From Flavobacteriales bacterium (GTDB lineage: Bacteria; Bacteroidota; Bacteroidia; NS11-12g; UBA955): 43,327 nucleotides of DNA. Location of the stretch: contig CANKVN010000007.1 in the NCBI GenBank assembly GCA_947487055.1, positions 1 through 43,327 of the forward strand, given 5' to 3'. Below, piece after piece: positions 1-8,217 of this stretch (position 1 is its first letter; each line of letters starts with the position of its first letter). Below the pieces are notes generated by a model. It worked only from the letters and a program-made list of their open reading frames with translations, was not told the origin of the DNA and did no database searches. The translations under genes were made by a program, and so were the position numbers.

Positions 1-379
1 TGCCAATTTTGGCTTCACCTTTATAGGCTTCAGAGGCTGCACCCAAAATGCGGTGGGTGGGCAAAATAAGGTGGGCTTTTTTAGAAACCAGCAACCTGTC
101 TGCATAATCCGGGCACTCGTCCTTGATGCGGTCAATTTCAGCCTGCAGGCGAATGGGATCTACCACTACGCCGTTGCCAATGATGTTGAGAATTCCTTTG
201 CGGAAAATACCGGATGGAATGGTGTTTAATACAAATTTCTTGCCCTCAAATTCAAGGCTGTGCCCGGCATTTGGGCCTCCCTGAAAACGGGCAACAATAT
301 CATACTGTGGGGTTAAATAATCGGCAATTTTGCCTTTTCCTTCGTCGCCCCATTGAAGGCCTAATATTACATCAACCAT
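1..379 (-). CDS. purA: Adenylosuccinate synthetase, N-terminal part (cut by window start)
   Basis: Not in the ORF track because it has no stop inside the window. Reading the minus strand from the ATG at 379 gives about 126 codons. The translation opens with the PurA GTP-binding loop [15 protein letters not shown], followed by [13 protein letters not shown] and VLNTIPSGI, which are characteristic of adenylosuccinate synthetase. The enzyme condenses IMP with aspartate using GTP, the first committed step from IMP to AMP, in the cytoplasm. The start codon overlaps the end of the upstream Fur-family gene (ATGGTTGA, 8 nt), so the two are probably translated from one message. The rest of the gene lies outside the window to the left. 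Confidence 0.95.
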   Translation of the reverse strand, partial: MVDVILGLQWGDEGKGKIADYLTPQYDIVARFQGGPNAGHSLEFEGKKFVLNTIPSGIFRKGILNIIGNGVVVDPIRLQAEIDRIKDECPDYADRLLVSKKAHLILPTHRILGAASEAYKGEAKIG

Positions 380-896
380 GTTGGTCCGGATTTTCGTTTT
401 TATTGTTATTGAGGCCACAATGCATGCAATCGCCGTTGTCGGCAATCTGTGGCTGTGCATATAAGTGCAGGGAGTGGTGGGTTACTTCAAACTTTAACAA
501 ACCGCCCATGGTGGCGCTGATTTGCTGTATGCGCGGGTCGCAAAATTCAACCACCTTCTTGCAGGTTATGCAAATAAGATGGTCGTGCTGTTTAAACCCA
601 AATGCCTGTTCAAAATGGGAAGTGTTCTCGCCGAATTGGTGTTTTTTTACCAGGCCGGAATCAACCAGTAAATCCAGGGTGTTGTATACGGTTGCCCTAC
701 TTACATGGTAATTGCGGTTTTTCATTTTCAAATACAAAGTGTCTACATCCAAATGTTCTTTTCGGGTGTAGATTTCATCCAGAATGGCGTACCGTTCTGG
801 GGTTTTGCGTTGCTTGTTTTTTCCCAGATAGGCAGTAAAAATTTCCCGTACCTCTTCCTTGATTTTCTGGGTTTTACTATCTTGTTTTACTGCCAT
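372..896 (-). CDS. Fur-family metal-dependent transcriptional regulator
   Basis: 174 residues, the usual Fur-family size. A winged-helix DNA-binding part covers about residues 25-95 ([18 protein letters not shown] is the recognition-helix region). The dimerisation and metal-binding part follows, with HDH at 104-106, a CxxC at 109/112 and a second CxxC at 157/160, the structural zinc site kept in Fur, Zur and PerR. Sequence alone does not tell which metal or peroxide it senses. The extreme C-terminus is Asn-rich. It overlaps purA by 8 nt and has its own TAnnTTTG promoter. Fur next to purA is an arrangement I recall from other Bacteroidota. No target operator can be named. Confidence 0.9.
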   Translation of the reverse strand: MAVKQDSKTQKIKEEVREIFTAYLGKNKQRKTPERYAILDEIYTRKEHLDVDTLYLKMKNRNYHVSRATVYNTLDLLVDSGLVKKHQFGENTSHFEQAFGFKQHDHLICITCKKVVEFCDPRIQQISATMGGLLKFEVTHHSLHLYAQPQIADNGDCMHCGLNNNKNENPDQHG

Positions 897-916
897 GGCC
901 GTTTCTACAGGGAGCG

Positions 917-924
917 CAAATTTA
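917..924 (-). promoter_or_regulatory. Bacteroidota -7 promoter element for fur-purA
   Basis: TAAATTTG on the minus strand matches the TAnnTTTG consensus and lies 20 nt before the fur ATG. No convincing TTTG -33 element was identified. Confidence 0.55.
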
Positions 925-949
925 TTGAACGCGGTGCATTAATTTTAAC

Positions 950-1396
950 TTATTTCGCCGGCCTGCGGATGATGTCCGAAATTCGGGTTGCAGACGGGAA
1001 TTTCTTGCGAATTTCAACCAGGGCAGCATCAGCGTCATCCGCATTGGTGAATTGTCCCACGTATACCTTAAAGTTGGGCTCGTCATACAAAACATTTACC
1101 CCAAATTTTGCTCCAAATGGATCTTTCGCTTGTTGTTTCAGGTTTTCAGCTTCGGCCCTGCCGGCGAAAAAACCAATCATAATGCGGTAGCCGCGAACCT
1201 TGTCCGAATTGGCTTTCCTGCGTTTGGTCCTGTTTTCCTCCATTTCTTTAACAGAAGGGTCCACATCCACTTGCACCTTTCCTTGTGCTGCAAGTTTTCC
1301 GGGTGCCAGGTATCCCAAAACCAATAATGCGAATAACAGAAAATGTTTCACTGATAATTCCATTGCAAAAAGTGTGCTGATTTTGGGTCGCTTCAT
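950..1396 (-). CDS. Secreted SPOR-domain protein
   Basis: 148 residues if started at the first ATG. A hydrophobic segment (HFLLFALLVLGYLAPG) followed by KLAAQG looks like a cleavable signal peptide. The C-terminal part (YRIMIGFFAGRAEAENL ... FKVYVGQFTNADDADAAL) is a SPOR domain, a fold that binds denuded peptidoglycan glycan strands, often at the septum. The middle is short and charged. Start choice: the ATG at 1396 lies 8 nt after a TAnnTTTG element, and a second ATG at 1363 (MELSVKHF) would give a more conventional signal peptide and a leader of about 37 nt. It is divergent from gpmI. It probably acts in the periplasm in cell-wall metabolism; the partner is unknown. Confidence 0.8.
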   Translation of the reverse strand: MKRPKISTLFAMELSVKHFLLFALLVLGYLAPGKLAAQGKVQVDVDPSVKEMEENRTKRRKANSDKVRGYRIMIGFFAGRAEAENLKQQAKDPFGAKFGVNVLYDEPNFKVYVGQFTNADDADAALVEIRKKFPSATRISDIIRRPAK

Positions 1397-1404
1397 CTAC
1401 CCTG

Positions 1405-1412
1405 CAAACCTA
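1405..1412 (-). promoter_or_regulatory. -7 promoter element for the SPOR-domain gene
   Basis: TAGGTTTG on the minus strand matches TAnnTTTG and is 8 nt before the ATG at 1396. A TTG lies too close upstream to be a clear -33 element. Confidence 0.5.
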
Positions 1413-1466
1413 CAATTAATGGCCGGCAAATGAAAGAAAATGTTATCCCCCTCCATGCCTATGATG

Positions 1467-1474
1467 TACCTTTG
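1467..1474 (+). promoter_or_regulatory. -7 promoter element of gpmI, 4 nt before its ATG
   Basis: TACCTTTG matches TAnnTTTG and is followed by TACC and then the ATG at 1479. If the start of transcription is at the usual distance, the message would have almost no 5' leader. Confidence 0.55.
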
Positions 1475-1478
1475 TACC

Positions 1479-2990
1479 ATGGCCGAAAAAGCAGCACTGA
1501 TTATTTTGGATGGCTGGGGCATAGGTCGCCACAACGGCAGCGATGCTGTGTGGAATGCAAAAACCCCATTCACCGATATGCTGTGGGATACTTTTCCGCA
1601 TGCACAACTTAGAACAGATGGTGAACACGTGGGTTTGCCCAAAGGGCAGATGGGCAACAGCGAAGTCGGACACATGAATATTGGCGCAGGCCGTGTGGTT
1701 TGGCAAATGCTGGTGCGGATCAACAAGGCTTTTGAAGACGGCAGCATCAGCGAAAACGAGGTGCTGAAACATGTTTTCGAACAGCCAGCCACTGGAAACG
1801 GAGACCTGCACCTGATTGGATTGCTTAGCGATGGTGGCGTTCATGCACACATCAATCACCTGATTTCATTGTGCGAACTTGCTGCCAAATCAGGTGTTAA
1901 GCGCACCTTTATCCATGCATTTTTAGATGGTAGGGATACCGATCCCAAAAGCGGTAAAGAATTTGTTTTACGCGCGTCTGAGGCGGTTTCCCCTTTTGGA
2001 GGCGCAATCAGCACTGTTGTGGGGAGATATTTCGCCATGGATCGCGACAAGCGCTGGGAGCGCGTAAAAAAAGCCTATGACCTGATGGTGAATGGCGTTG
2101 GTAAGCCGGTAACGGATATTCCTTCAGCCATTGCACAAGACTATGAGGCTGGAATAACAGATGAATTTATGGAGCCCCTGCGCTGCCTCCCCGGCAATGA
2201 AGGGTTAATAAAGCCTGGCGATACGGTGCTGTGTTTCAATTACAGAACAGACCGCGGCCGACAAATAACACAGGCACTGTCCCAAACAGATTTTCCTGAA
2301 CAAGGCATGAAAGCCCTGGCATTGAATTACTACACCCTCACCGAATACGATGAAACGTTCAGGGTAAACGGGGTGGTGTTTCAAAACCAAAATCTGATTG
2401 ATACGCTGGGTGAGGTGCTTAGCGCCGCAGGTAAAACTCAGTTGCGCGCCGCCGAAACGGAAAAATATCCCCATGTAACCTTCTTTTTCTCCGGAGGTCA
2501 GGAAAATCCCTTCGCCGGAGAAGAGCGCCTCATGGTGAATTCACCCAAGGTTGCTACGTATGATTTACAGCCCGAAATGAGCGCCCCTGAGCTTACCCAA
2601 AGGGCTATTGATATTTTGCAAACAAAGCAACCCGATTTTATGTGCCTCAATTTTGCCAATCCGGATATGGTAGGGCATACCGGTGTTTATCCGGCAATTA
2701 TAAAAGCCTGCGAAACGGTGGATGATTGCCTAAGACAACTGGTGGAAGCCGGTATGAAACTGGGTTACCATTTTCTGGTCATTGCCGACCATGGCAATGC
2801 CGATTTTGCAGTGAATGAAGATGGCACGCCCAATACCGCGCACAGCACCAATCCGGTACCTTGCTGGCTGGTAAGTGCATCGCTTCACCACGAAATAAAA
2901 AATGGTATTTTAGCCGATGTGGCACCAACAATACTAAAAATGATGGGTTTGCCACAGCCGCAAGCCATGACAGGGAGGGCCTTGTTTTGA
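1479..2990 (+). CDS. gpmI: 2,3-bisphosphoglycerate-independent phosphoglycerate mutase
   Basis: Interconverts 3- and 2-phosphoglycerate in glycolysis and gluconeogenesis using two metal ions (Mn) and a phosphoserine intermediate. I start it at MAEKAALIILDGWG (503 residues, normal for the family) instead of the upstream ATG of the ORF track. Visible motifs in order: LDGWGIGRHNGSDA (metal site), GNSEVGHMNIGAGRVVWQ (catalytic Ser), HAFLDGRDTDP, VVGRYFAMDRDKRWERV, CFNYRTDRGRQIT, NFANPDMVGHTGVYPA and VIADHGNAD (metal ligands). All expected metal and substrate residues appear present. It is the first gene of an apparent operon and overlaps the next gene by four bases. Confidence 0.97.
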   Translation: MAEKAALIILDGWGIGRHNGSDAVWNAKTPFTDMLWDTFPHAQLRTDGEHVGLPKGQMGNSEVGHMNIGAGRVVWQMLVRINKAFEDGSISENEVLKHVFEQPATGNGDLHLIGLLSDGGVHAHINHLISLCELAAKSGVKRTFIHAFLDGRDTDPKSGKEFVLRASEAVSPFGGAISTVVGRYFAMDRDKRWERVKKAYDLMVNGVGKPVTDIPSAIAQDYEAGITDEFMEPLRCLPGNEGLIKPGDTVLCFNYRTDRGRQITQALSQTDFPEQGMKALALNYYTLTEYDETFRVNGVVFQNQNLIDTLGEVLSAAGKTQLRAAETEKYPHVTFFFSGGQENPFAGEERLMVNSPKVATYDLQPEMSAPELTQRAIDILQTKQPDFMCLNFANPDMVGHTGVYPAIIKACETVDDCLRQLVEAGMKLGYHFLVIADHGNADFAVNEDGTPNTAHSTNPVPCWLVSASLHHEIKNGILADVAPTILKMMGLPQPQAMTGRALF

Positions 2991-3541
2991 GGGGGATTAT
3001 TTTTGCAGCAACACTGCTGTTGATGGCCTGTGGCAACAATTCGGAAAAGCAAATAAAAAGGCAGGCCGGAGTTCCGGATATCAAAGCCTACTTTACCGAA
3101 GAGATTAAGCGCATGAATCAAACCCAACCCGGTCTGGTGAAAAACATAGCCGTAGGGGATGAGGTGAACACCATATCCGCCGATACCCTGGACTGGAACA
3201 AGGAACTGATGGCCTTTTTGGCGCTAAATGCGGCCTTGCCAAACGATAATCAGGCGTTTTTTGCGGTGGTGGACAGCAACCAAACCCTAAAAATGGAGCG
3301 ATTTATCGCCAAAGACACCACCGTGGAAATTCAGGAAATCACCAAAACCCTAAAAAGCGGTAAATTGGAGATGCTGGAAATAAAAACCAAAAAACGTAGC
3401 GTTTGGGTAGACCGGGATCAGGTGCTGGCCTACCTCCCGGGAAAGGGATACAACATCCTTATACAGGAGAATTACCTTTGGGCATCACCACAAAAAACCG
3501 AAATCTTTGCTACCATAAAACGTCAGGAGTTAACCAAATGA
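2987..3541 (+). CDS. Predicted lipoprotein of unknown function
   Basis: The start is inferred as TTG at 2987, overlapping the gpmI stop as TTGA; this gives 184 residues beginning with a short lipoprotein signal (MRGIIFAATLLLMACG, lipobox Cys at 15). The ORF track's longer version runs back through gpmI and is unlikely. After the Cys comes a polar linker, then a compact mixed alpha/beta domain with no family I recognise (AFFAVVDSNQTLKMERFIAKD ... VWVDRDQVLAYLPGKGYN). It ends in an ATGA overlap with the aldehyde dehydrogenase, so it is almost certainly co-translated. It probably sits in the inner or outer membrane facing the periplasm. Function unknown. Confidence 0.75.
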   Translation: MRGIIFAATLLLMACGNNSEKQIKRQAGVPDIKAYFTEEIKRMNQTQPGLVKNIAVGDEVNTISADTLDWNKELMAFLALNAALPNDNQAFFAVVDSNQTLKMERFIAKDTTVEIQEITKTLKSGKLEMLEIKTKKRSVWVDRDQVLAYLPGKGYNILIQENYLWASPQKTEIFATIKRQELTK

Positions 3542-4980
3542 CCTTAATTACCTTACAGAATTATATAGACGGAAACTATTGTGCACCAACGGGTGGGCAA
3601 TACCTTGAGGGTTTTAACCCCGCTACCGGTGAAGTATTTTCACAGGTACCCGATAGCCGGGAAGCGGATGTGTCGCTTGCGGTGCAGGCTGCAAAAAAAG
3701 CATTGCCTGCATGGAAGGCCATGCCTGCGGATGATCGGTTTCGCATCCTGAATGCCATCGCCGAAGGCATCGAAGCCAATTTAACGGAGTTTGCCGAAGC
3801 CGAAAGCATGGATCAGGGAAAGCCGGTATGGTTGGCCAAAACCGAAATGCAGCGCGCGGCCCAGAATTTTCGTTTTTATGCCACCGCAGCCATTCAATTT
3901 GCATCAGAAAGCCACCAAACAGATACGCGTGCCATCAATTATACCCTGAGGCAACCGGTAGGTATAGTGGGTTGCATAAGCCCTTGGAACTTGCCTTTGT
4001 ATTTGTTTAGCTGGAAAATAGCTCCGGCATTGGCCGCGGGAAATTGCGTTGTTGCAAAACCAAGTGAATTTACACCCTATACAGCCTATTTGCTTTGTCG
4101 CATTTGCAACGAGGCAGGCTTGCCTGCCGGTGTATTAAATGTGGTTCATGGGTTGGGCGCATCCTGTGGGCAAGCCATTGTGGATCACCCCGAAATTAAA
4201 GCCATTTCATTTACCGGCGGCACTGCTACTGGAAAACACATTGCATCTGTTGCCGCTCCGATGTTTAAGAAATTAAGCCTTGAACTGGGTGGTAAAAACC
4301 CGAACATTATTTTTGATGATGCCGATTTAGAGGAGGCCGTTAAAACAACGGTTCGGTCTTCCTTCCTGAACCAGGGAGAAATATGCCTTTGCGGCTCCAG
4401 GGTATTCATACATACCCGTATGTATGAGGCCTTTAAAGCCATGCTGCTGGAACAAGTGGCTAAAATGCAGGTTGGAGACCCTGCTGATGATAAAACGCGC
4501 GTAGGAGCCATCGTTTCGAAGCCGCATTTCGAGAAAGTGTTGTCTTATATCGAACTTGCGAAAGCAGAGGGTGGTCGTGTTTTATGCGGTGGCACAGCTG
4601 TGAAACCTCCCGGTTTTGAAAATGGATGGTTTATTGCGCCAACAATCATTGAAGGCCTTAGCCAATCATGCCGCACCAACATGGAAGAGATTTTTGGTCC
4701 GGTGATAACAATTATGCCGTTTGAAACCGAAGAAGAAGTGCTTGGTATGGCCAACGATACTGCTTATGGACTGGCTTGCACAATCTGGACCACCGATCTT
4801 AAGCGTGCGCACCGCATGGCAGAGGCAATCCAGTCGGGAATTGTGTGGGTGAATTGCTGGTTGCTGCGTGACCTTCGCACTCCGTTTGGAGGTGTAAAAC
4901 AAAGCGGTGTTGGCAGGGAAGGTGGCTGGGAAGCCATGCGTTTCTTTACCGAGCCCAAAAATGTATGTATAGCCTATTAA
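3538..4980 (+). CDS. NAD-dependent aldehyde dehydrogenase, 2-aminomuconate/2-hydroxymuconate semialdehyde dehydrogenase type
   Basis: 480 residues from the ATG that overlaps the previous stop (ATGA), preceded by AGGAG. The longer start in the ORF track is rejected. ALDH motifs: SPWNLPLYLFSWKIAPALAAGN, FTGGTATGK (cofactor), ELGGKNPNIIF (general base Glu), NQGEICLCGSRVFI (catalytic Cys), EEIFGPVITIMPF and NCWLLRDLRTPFGGVKQSG. The GEICLC and NCWLxRDLxxPFGG motifs are those of the human ALDH8A1 and bacterial XylG/DmpC/AmnC clade, which oxidises muconate semialdehydes in kynurenine or catechol meta-cleavage breakdown. No other catabolic gene is in the window, so the substrate remains an inference. 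thiL follows after 4 nt. Confidence 0.88.
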   Translation: MTLITLQNYIDGNYCAPTGGQYLEGFNPATGEVFSQVPDSREADVSLAVQAAKKALPAWKAMPADDRFRILNAIAEGIEANLTEFAEAESMDQGKPVWLAKTEMQRAAQNFRFYATAAIQFASESHQTDTRAINYTLRQPVGIVGCISPWNLPLYLFSWKIAPALAAGNCVVAKPSEFTPYTAYLLCRICNEAGLPAGVLNVVHGLGASCGQAIVDHPEIKAISFTGGTATGKHIASVAAPMFKKLSLELGGKNPNIIFDDADLEEAVKTTVRSSFLNQGEICLCGSRVFIHTRMYEAFKAMLLEQVAKMQVGDPADDKTRVGAIVSKPHFEKVLSYIELAKAEGGRVLCGGTAVKPPGFENGWFIAPTIIEGLSQSCRTNMEEIFGPVITIMPFETEEEVLGMANDTAYGLACTIWTTDLKRAHRMAEAIQSGIVWVNCWLLRDLRTPFGGVKQSGVGREGGWEAMRFFTEPKNVCIAY

Positions 4981-4984
4981 GATT

Positions 4985-6028
4985 ATGTTTGAAAACAAAG
5001 AAAGAACAGAAATAAGCCAGTTGGGGGAGTTTGGACTCATCAACCACCTCGCTGGATTTTTTGAAAATAAACAGCCTTCTACCATTATGGGTATTGGCGA
5101 TGATGCAGCTGTAATTGATAATGGTGGCAACGAATATGGTTTGCTGACGGTGGATGCAATGTTTGAAGGCGTTCACTTTGACCTTACTTTTCACCCGCTG
5201 AAACACCTTGGCTTCAAAGCCGTCGCCACTGCGGTCAGCGACGTTTGCGCCATGAATGGAACACCAACCCAGATCCTGATTTCCCTTGGACTAAGCAACC
5301 GTTTTTCGCTGGAAGCGGTGGAAGAATTGTATGATGGTATACGCGTAGCTTGCGACAAATATCAGGTTGACCTTGTTGGCGGAGATACCACGTCTTCACC
5401 AAGGGGTTTATCCCTAACAGTAACAGTTTATGGAACGGTTGCCAAAGAGAAACTATCCAAAAGATCCGGTGCCAAAGAACACGATTTGCTCGTGGTAACC
5501 GGCGATCTTGGAGCGGCCTACATGGGTCTTCAGATGCTGGAAAGGGAAAAGAAAGTGTTTATGGACCACCCAAACGTGCAGCCTGACCTGGAAGGACACG
5601 AGTATATTTTGGGAAGACAACTTCGCCCGGATGCGCGGTTGGATATCGTGCAGACCCTGGCAAGCCTAAACATCGTTCCCACCAGCATGATTGACATCAG
5701 CGATGGCCTGGCCAGCGAAATACACCACCTTGGAATGCACTCCGCCTGTGGGTTTGATGTTTACGATGAAAAATTACCCATTGATACACAAGTGATGGAC
5801 AGGGCCATGCAGTTTGATCTGAATCCTTCGGTGGTTGCACTGAACGGTGGTGAAGATTATGAATTGCTGTTTACTGTTGGACAGGAACATTACGAAACGC
5901 TCAAAAGCCATCCGGATTTTACCATTATTGGCCATACTACGGCAAACAAAGGCGCATACAGGCTTATAGGCAAGTCGGGCGCGGCGTTTGAAATGAAAGC
6001 ACAAGGCTGGCAGCATTTTAAAGGCTGA
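4985..6028 (+). CDS. thiL: Thiamine-monophosphate kinase
   Basis: 347 residues. Phosphorylates thiamine monophosphate to the active cofactor thiamine diphosphate with ATP, the last step of the pathway, in the cytoplasm. Motifs of the PurM/ThiL superfamily: GIGDDAAVIDNGG (metal-binding acidic loop), LTVDAMFEGVHFDL, KAVATAVSDVCAMNG, VDLVGGDTTSSP, MIDISDGLASEIHHL and NGGEDYELLFTV. Length is typical. It starts 4 nt after the aldehyde dehydrogenase stop and closes the gpmI operon. No TPP riboswitch is visible in front of it or upstream of the operon. Confidence 0.95.
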   Translation: MFENKERTEISQLGEFGLINHLAGFFENKQPSTIMGIGDDAAVIDNGGNEYGLLTVDAMFEGVHFDLTFHPLKHLGFKAVATAVSDVCAMNGTPTQILISLGLSNRFSLEAVEELYDGIRVACDKYQVDLVGGDTTSSPRGLSLTVTVYGTVAKEKLSKRSGAKEHDLLVVTGDLGAAYMGLQMLEREKKVFMDHPNVQPDLEGHEYILGRQLRPDARLDIVQTLASLNIVPTSMIDISDGLASEIHHLGMHSACGFDVYDEKLPIDTQVMDRAMQFDLNPSVVALNGGEDYELLFTVGQEHYETLKSHPDFTIIGHTTANKGAYRLIGKSGAAFEMKAQGWQHFKG

Positions 6029-6053
6029 TTTTTTAAGTTTCCTTTTCCATTCA

Positions 6054-6086
6054 TTTGCCGGTTTTTCGCATTAAGGTGTAATTTTG
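6054..6086 (+). promoter_or_regulatory. aspS promoter, TTTG-N21-TAATTTTG
   Basis: TTTG at 6054-6057 and TAATTTTG at 6079-6086, 21 bp apart, match the Bacteroidota -33/-7 pattern. The aspS ATG follows after only CGGC, suggesting a leaderless or near-leaderless message. Confidence 0.65.
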
Positions 6087-6090
6087 CGGC

Positions 6091-7839
6091 ATGTACCGAT
6101 CTCATACCTGCGGGGAACTTACCCGCTCCGATATAGGCAAAGATGTTACCCTGGCCGGATGGGCCGCCAAAATCCGAACCATGGGAGGAATGGCCTTTAT
6201 TGATATTCGAGACAGGTATGGGATTACCCAATTGGCCTTTAACGACGGATACAACCCGGAATTGCTGAAAAAAGCGGCTGCAATCGGCCGTGAATTTGTT
6301 ATTCAGGCAGTGGGAAAGGTGGCAGAACGGGAAAGCAAAAACCTGCAAATGCCTACCGGCGAAATTGAGATTATTGTTACGGAATTAACAATCTTAAATT
6401 CTGCCAAAACCCCGCCCTTCCTTATAGAGAACGATACCGACGGCGGCGATGATTTGCGCATGCAATACCGCTACCTGGATCTGCGCAGGGAAACCGTTAG
6501 AAACAATATGTTGCTTAGGCACAACCTGGCCCAGGCGGTTAGACAACACCTAAGCACTGCCGGATTTATTGAGGTGGAAACCCCGGTGCTGATTAAAAGC
6601 ACACCCGAAGGCGCCCGCGATTTTGTGGTGCCAAGCAGGTTAAATCCGGGGCAGTTTTACGCATTGCCGCAAAGCCCGCAAACCTTCAAGCAGCTGCTGA
6701 TGGTGAGTGGTTTTGACCGCTACTTTCAAATAGTAAAATGTTTTCGCGACGAGGATTTACGTGCCGACAGGCAGCCTGAATTTACGCAGATAGACTGCGA
6801 AATGAGCTTCGTTGAAAGGGAGGATATTTTGCAGGTATTCGAAGGCCTGACCAAGCAATTGTTCACCACCGTTCGTGGGGTGGATTTGCCGGAAGTGCCG
6901 AGAATGAGTTACGCTGATGCAATGTGCTATTATGGATCAGATAAACCGGATATCCGTTTTGATATGCGCTTTGTGCCTTTAAACCAGGTAGCCCAGGGTA
7001 AAGGATTTGGCGTGTTCGACAATGCAGAAGCGGTTATTGGCATTTGTGCGCCCGGAGCTGCAGTTTACACCCGTAAACAACTGGATGAACTTACCGATTT
7101 CATGAAACGTCCGCAAATTGGGGCCACCGGTTTGATTTATTGTCGTGTAGAGGCCGATGGAAGTTTGAAATCTTCGGTAGATAAGTTCTTCGACCAGGAA
7201 GCTCTTAAGCTGTGGGCTGAGGCATGCAATGCCAAACCCGGCGATTTGATATTGGTGTTGGCTGGCGATTTGCACAAAGTGCGCAAGCAAATGAATGAAC
7301 TGCGTTTGGAGATGGGCTCCCGTCTGGGATTGCGCGATCCTTTTAACTATAAGCCTTTGTGGGTGGTGGATTTCCCTTTGCTGGAACAAGACGAAGAGAG
7401 CGGTCGCTGGCATGCCATGCACCATCCTTTCACCAGTCCTTTGCCCGAAGATGTGCCGTTGATGAATACCGACCCCGGCGCTGTGCGCGCCAATGCTTAT
7501 GATTTGGTGATAAACGGTGTTGAAGTTGGTGGAGGAAGCATCCGTATTCACGACAGGGCTTTACAAGAACGGATGTTCGAATTGTTAGGATTTACCCCGG
7601 ATCAGGCCCGTGCCCAGTTTGGTTTCCTGATGGATGCCTTCGAATTTGGAGCCCCGCCTCACGGTGGTATCGCCTTTGGTTTTGACCGCTTATGCAGTTT
7701 GTTCGGTGGTAGCGACTCTATCCGCGATTATATTGCATTCCCTAAAAACAATTCCGGCAGGGATGTGATGATTGACGCGCCCTCCGCATTGGACAGCGCA
7801 CAGCTGGATGAACTTTCTGTGTCAGTCAAAAAGGGCTGA
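6091..7839 (+). CDS. aspS: Aspartyl-tRNA synthetase
   Basis: 582 residues, the bacterial-type class II enzyme that charges tRNA-Asp. The N-terminal OB-fold anticodon-binding domain covers about residues 1-110 ([21 protein letters not shown]). The catalytic core follows with [10 protein letters not shown], the motif 2 loop [20 protein letters not shown], and motif 3 GIAFGFDRL near the C-terminus. The middle (about 290-410) is the GAD insertion domain found in bacterial AspRS. Full length, no missing motif. It ends in an 18-nt tail-to-tail overlap with dgkA on the other strand. Whether it is discriminating or also acts on tRNA-Asn cannot be told by eye. Confidence 0.97.
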   Translation: MYRSHTCGELTRSDIGKDVTLAGWAAKIRTMGGMAFIDIRDRYGITQLAFNDGYNPELLKKAAAIGREFVIQAVGKVAERESKNLQMPTGEIEIIVTELTILNSAKTPPFLIENDTDGGDDLRMQYRYLDLRRETVRNNMLLRHNLAQAVRQHLSTAGFIEVETPVLIKSTPEGARDFVVPSRLNPGQFYALPQSPQTFKQLLMVSGFDRYFQIVKCFRDEDLRADRQPEFTQIDCEMSFVEREDILQVFEGLTKQLFTTVRGVDLPEVPRMSYADAMCYYGSDKPDIRFDMRFVPLNQVAQGKGFGVFDNAEAVIGICAPGAAVYTRKQLDELTDFMKRPQIGATGLIYCRVEADGSLKSSVDKFFDQEALKLWAEACNAKPGDLILVLAGDLHKVRKQMNELRLEMGSRLGLRDPFNYKPLWVVDFPLLEQDEESGRWHAMHHPFTSPLPEDVPLMNTDPGAVRANAYDLVINGVEVGGGSIRIHDRALQERMFELLGFTPDQARAQFGFLMDAFEFGAPPHGGIAFGFDRLCSLFGGSDSIRDYIAFPKNNSGRDVMIDAPSALDSAQLDELSVSVKKG

Positions 7840-8187
7840 TATTCTTACATAAAAAACATAGATACCGGCAAGAGCGCTGCAAATAGATGTCAGTAATACG
7901 GCTGCAGCAGCCACATCTTTTGCCCTTCCAATGGCGTCATCGTGTTCCGGGTGAATTTTATCCAGCAATATTTCCAAAGCTGTGTTCATCAGTTCCAGAC
8001 CCATCACCAGTCCAATACAGGTTAGCACAATGGCCCATTCCATGCGGGTTATCTTCAGGGTGATTCCCAAGATTATCGCAATGAGTGCCAGTATGCCCTG
8101 AATTTTTAGGTTTCGCTGGCTTGTGAGTGCGTATTTCAATCCATTGAAAGCAACGCGAAACGATTGGATAATGGAATTGTTTTTCAT
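7822..8187 (-). CDS. dgkA: Diacylglycerol kinase / undecaprenol kinase family membrane protein
   Basis: 121 residues with three hydrophobic segments (about 29-48, 51-70 and 93-117) and the family signature [20 protein letters not shown], followed by [13 protein letters not shown], where the conserved Glu and Asp bind metal and ATP. Family members phosphorylate diacylglycerol or undecaprenol at the inner membrane, feeding lipid or peptidoglycan carrier recycling; the substrate here is not decided. The start codon directly follows the T-tract of the dnaA terminator hairpin, so expression may depend on read-through. The last 18 nt overlap the end of aspS on the opposite strand. Confidence 0.9.
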   Translation of the reverse strand: MKNNSIIQSFRVAFNGLKYALTSQRNLKIQGILALIAIILGITLKITRMEWAIVLTCIGLVMGLELMNTALEILLDKIHPEHDDAIGRAKDVAAAAVLLTSICSALAGIYVFYVRISALFD

Positions 8188-8213
8188 AAAAAAATCCCGC
8201 CGCGGCGGGATTT
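8188..8213 (-). terminator. Intrinsic terminator after dnaA
   Basis: A perfect 22-base palindrome, AAATCCCGCC/GGCGGGATTT around a central GC, is followed on the minus strand by a run of seven T. It begins 4 nt past the dnaA stop (8218) and its T-run ends exactly at the dgkA ATG (8187). Confidence 0.85.
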
Positions 8214-8217
8214 AATA

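Noticed and set aside
2861-2986. N-terminal extension of the lipoprotein ORF back into gpmI
   Set aside because: It would place a non-signal sequence before a good lipoprotein signal peptide and overlap 126 bases of gpmI coding sequence.
3403-3537. N-terminal extension of the aldehyde dehydrogenase in the ORF track
   Set aside because: It lies inside the lipoprotein gene in another frame; the ATGA overlap start with AGGAG upstream and the family length favour 3538.
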